Positions 63,076 to 64,000 of a stretch of 64,000 bases of DNA are shown piece after piece. Below the pieces are notes generated by a model. It saw only the letters and a program-made list of their open reading frames with translations, was not told where the DNA came from and did no database searches. Source of the DNA: Pirellulaceae bacterium (GTDB taxonomy: Bacteria > Planctomycetota > Planctomycetia > Pirellulales > Pirellulaceae); contig JALOQX010000001.1 in the NCBI GenBank assembly GCA_025459265.1, forward strand, positions 1 through 64,000. Reading direction: 5' to 3'. Each line of letters begins with the position of its first letter. The first letter of the stretch is position 1. The position numbers and the translations under genes were made by a program.

Positions 63076-64000
63076 TCACTGGCGCGCCGCGGTGGAGGGG
63101 GGGAGCACTTCCCAGGCCTCAACGCCGCTGGGGGAACTGACCAGCAGCAGGCCCTTGTCCGCGTAGCGGCCGCCGGCGATGCCCGTGACGGTGCGTCCGG
63201 TCAAGAAGTGGTCGGTGAATCTCCCGTCCCGGCTGATGATGTGGACACTGCCTTCCGGTCCGGCGATCAGCCAGTTGGGAGCGTGGGAGTCCAGCAGCGG
63301 CGCCGGGGTCACGAAACGAAGCTCAGTGGGGAACGAGCCGGCCGGAAGGCTGTAGCGCCAATGAGTATGAGGCTGCGTGGTCAGGCCGATGGCCACGCGT
63401 CGGCCGTCAGGGCTGAAGGCGATGCCGCACAGCGGTGCTTCGGTTCCCTGGCCGCCGCCGGTGGCGAAGAGCTGGTGGACCAGCTGCCCGCTCGGCTGGT
63501 GCACCGTAACGGTCTGGCCGTGGTCACCCAGTACCACCACCTGGCCGCTGGCTGAAGCGGCCCATAGCTGGGTGGTCGCGTCGGTGGCCACGGCTGCCAG
63601 GGACAGGACATGCGTGATGTGCCGAGACGTCCAGCGCGGCTGTCCGTCTAGCGTCACGGCGTGCACGCCGGCGGCACCCCAGAAGCCGACGCACAGTTCC
63701 ACGCTGCCGTCGCGGTCCAGGTCGGCGACCAGGGCATCCTGCACGCCATCATGGCGGATGTTCGCCGGCGGATAACTGAGCAGACGCTGCCAACGGTCGT
63801 TAAACACATGCACTTGCGCGTCGCGCAGCGACCAGGTCGCATAATAGCGGTGGCGCTGGGCATCGACGGCGCTGTGGAGCTGCGTCACCCTCGTGCGTTG
63901 CGGGAGATCGAGCGCGTGGCGCGCCACAACCTGTCCCTCGCCGTCGAGTTCCACGATCAAACGCCCGCCGTCATACACCAAGAAGCGAGTCTGACCGGTG
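63076..64000 (-). CDS. Beta-propeller (WD40/VCBS-like) protein, 5' end beyond window
   Basis: The gene is open to the window edge, giving at least 308 residues. Short repeated blades are visible: 'HDGVQDALVADLDRDGSVELCVGFWG' (VCBS/FG-GAP-like Asp-rich calcium loop), 'AVATDATTQLWAASASGQVVVLGDHG', 'GIAFSPDGRRVAIGL' and 'PNWLIAGPEGSVHIISRDGRF'. A beta-propeller lookup or monitoring protein is likely. The N terminus, and any signal, is off the window. Confidence 0.75.
   Translation of the reverse strand, partial: TGQTRFLVYDGGRLIVELDGEGQVVARHALDLPQRTRVTQLHSAVDAQRHRYYATWSLRDAQVHVFNDRWQRLLSYPPANIRHDGVQDALVADLDRDGSVELCVGFWGAAGVHAVTLDGQPRWTSRHITHVLSLAAVATDATTQLWAASASGQVVVLGDHGQTVTVHQPSGQLVHQLFATGGGQGTEAPLCGIAFSPDGRRVAIGLTTQPHTHWRYSLPAGSFPTELRFVTPAPLLDSHAPNWLIAGPEGSVHIISRDGRFTDHFLTGRTVTGIAGGRYADKGLLLVSSPSGVEAWEVLPPSTAARQ

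Noticed and set aside
62690-63079. 129-residue minus-strand open frame
   Set aside because: Low-complexity Arg/Pro/Thr-rich, overlaps the strong hairpin, no ribosome site.
1-64000. rRNA, tRNA, insertion sequence or prophage
   Set aside because: No cloverleaf-compatible stretch with a CCA-type end, rRNA core, transposase or integrase sequence was found when reading the gaps; a covariance-model scan would be more sensitive.

Overview
This GC-rich 64-kb window reads as an ordinary chromosomal stretch of a planctomycete (Pirellulales-like), though lineage is inferred from protein families only. Pointers are the DUF1501 and DUF1549/DUF1553 secreted protein pair, a DUF6655-like lipoprotein, a FGE-like (SUMF1) membrane protein, a GAP1-type GTPase-associated protein, and many compact housekeeping genes with short spacers. 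Envelope genes (autotransporter beta-barrel, LptE- and BamD-like lipoproteins, a family 9 heptosyltransferase-type glycosyltransferase) point to a Gram-negative-type outer membrane. No rRNA, tRNA, CRISPR array, prophage or complete insertion sequence was seen.

Layout. 1-5.3 kb (+): tail of a PQQ-type beta-propeller gene, a repeat block, a two-module parvulin-type foldase, an AlaC-like aminotransferase and carA behind a structured leader. 5.2-9.5 kb (-): four adjacent genes encoding a coiled-coil protein, a membrane-anchored FGE-like protein, a zinc-ribbon TRAFAC-type GTPase and a GAP1-N2-like protein. This is the least understood system in the window and resembles the GTPase-centred conflict systems predicted by comparative genomics. 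9.8-11.7 kb (+): autotransporter.

11.7-29.4 kb (-): a long housekeeping block with asnS, trxB, a lone fliM, proA, folP, lptE, bamD-like, recO, a CorC/CNNM protein, ybeY, pgpH-like HD protein, phoH, cdsA, uppS, purA and a SpoU methyltransferase. 29.5-35.1 kb: an ArsR regulator with a palindrome at its promoter; divergent hcp and Crp/Fnr genes sharing one palindromic site (nitrosative stress); a small membrane protein; rdgB; a secreted protein of unknown function. 35.1-35.9 kb is non-coding and carries a REP-like double hairpin.

35.9-47.1 kb: mtaB and clpS (-), an M20 dipeptidase and serS (+), glmM (-), then (+) a phosphohexomutase, a GH9 glycosidase and an unusually compact uvrC. 47.2-53.7 kb (-): HD protein, TPR protein, and a three-gene run of sulfite/nitrite reductase, FAH-family hydrolase and aldehyde dehydrogenase. 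The last two fit an oxidative sugar-acid route ending in 2-oxoglutarate. 54-64 kb: folD (+), then (-) a MaoC protein, two RNA methyltransferase-type proteins, the glycosyltransferase, a DUF6655-like lipoprotein, the DUF1501/DUF1549 pair and the 3' part of a beta-propeller gene running off the window.

Two 76-78 bp palindromic elements, about 17 kb apart, lie just downstream of hcp and uvrC in the same orientation relative to those genes, so they look like a mobile intergenic repeat family.
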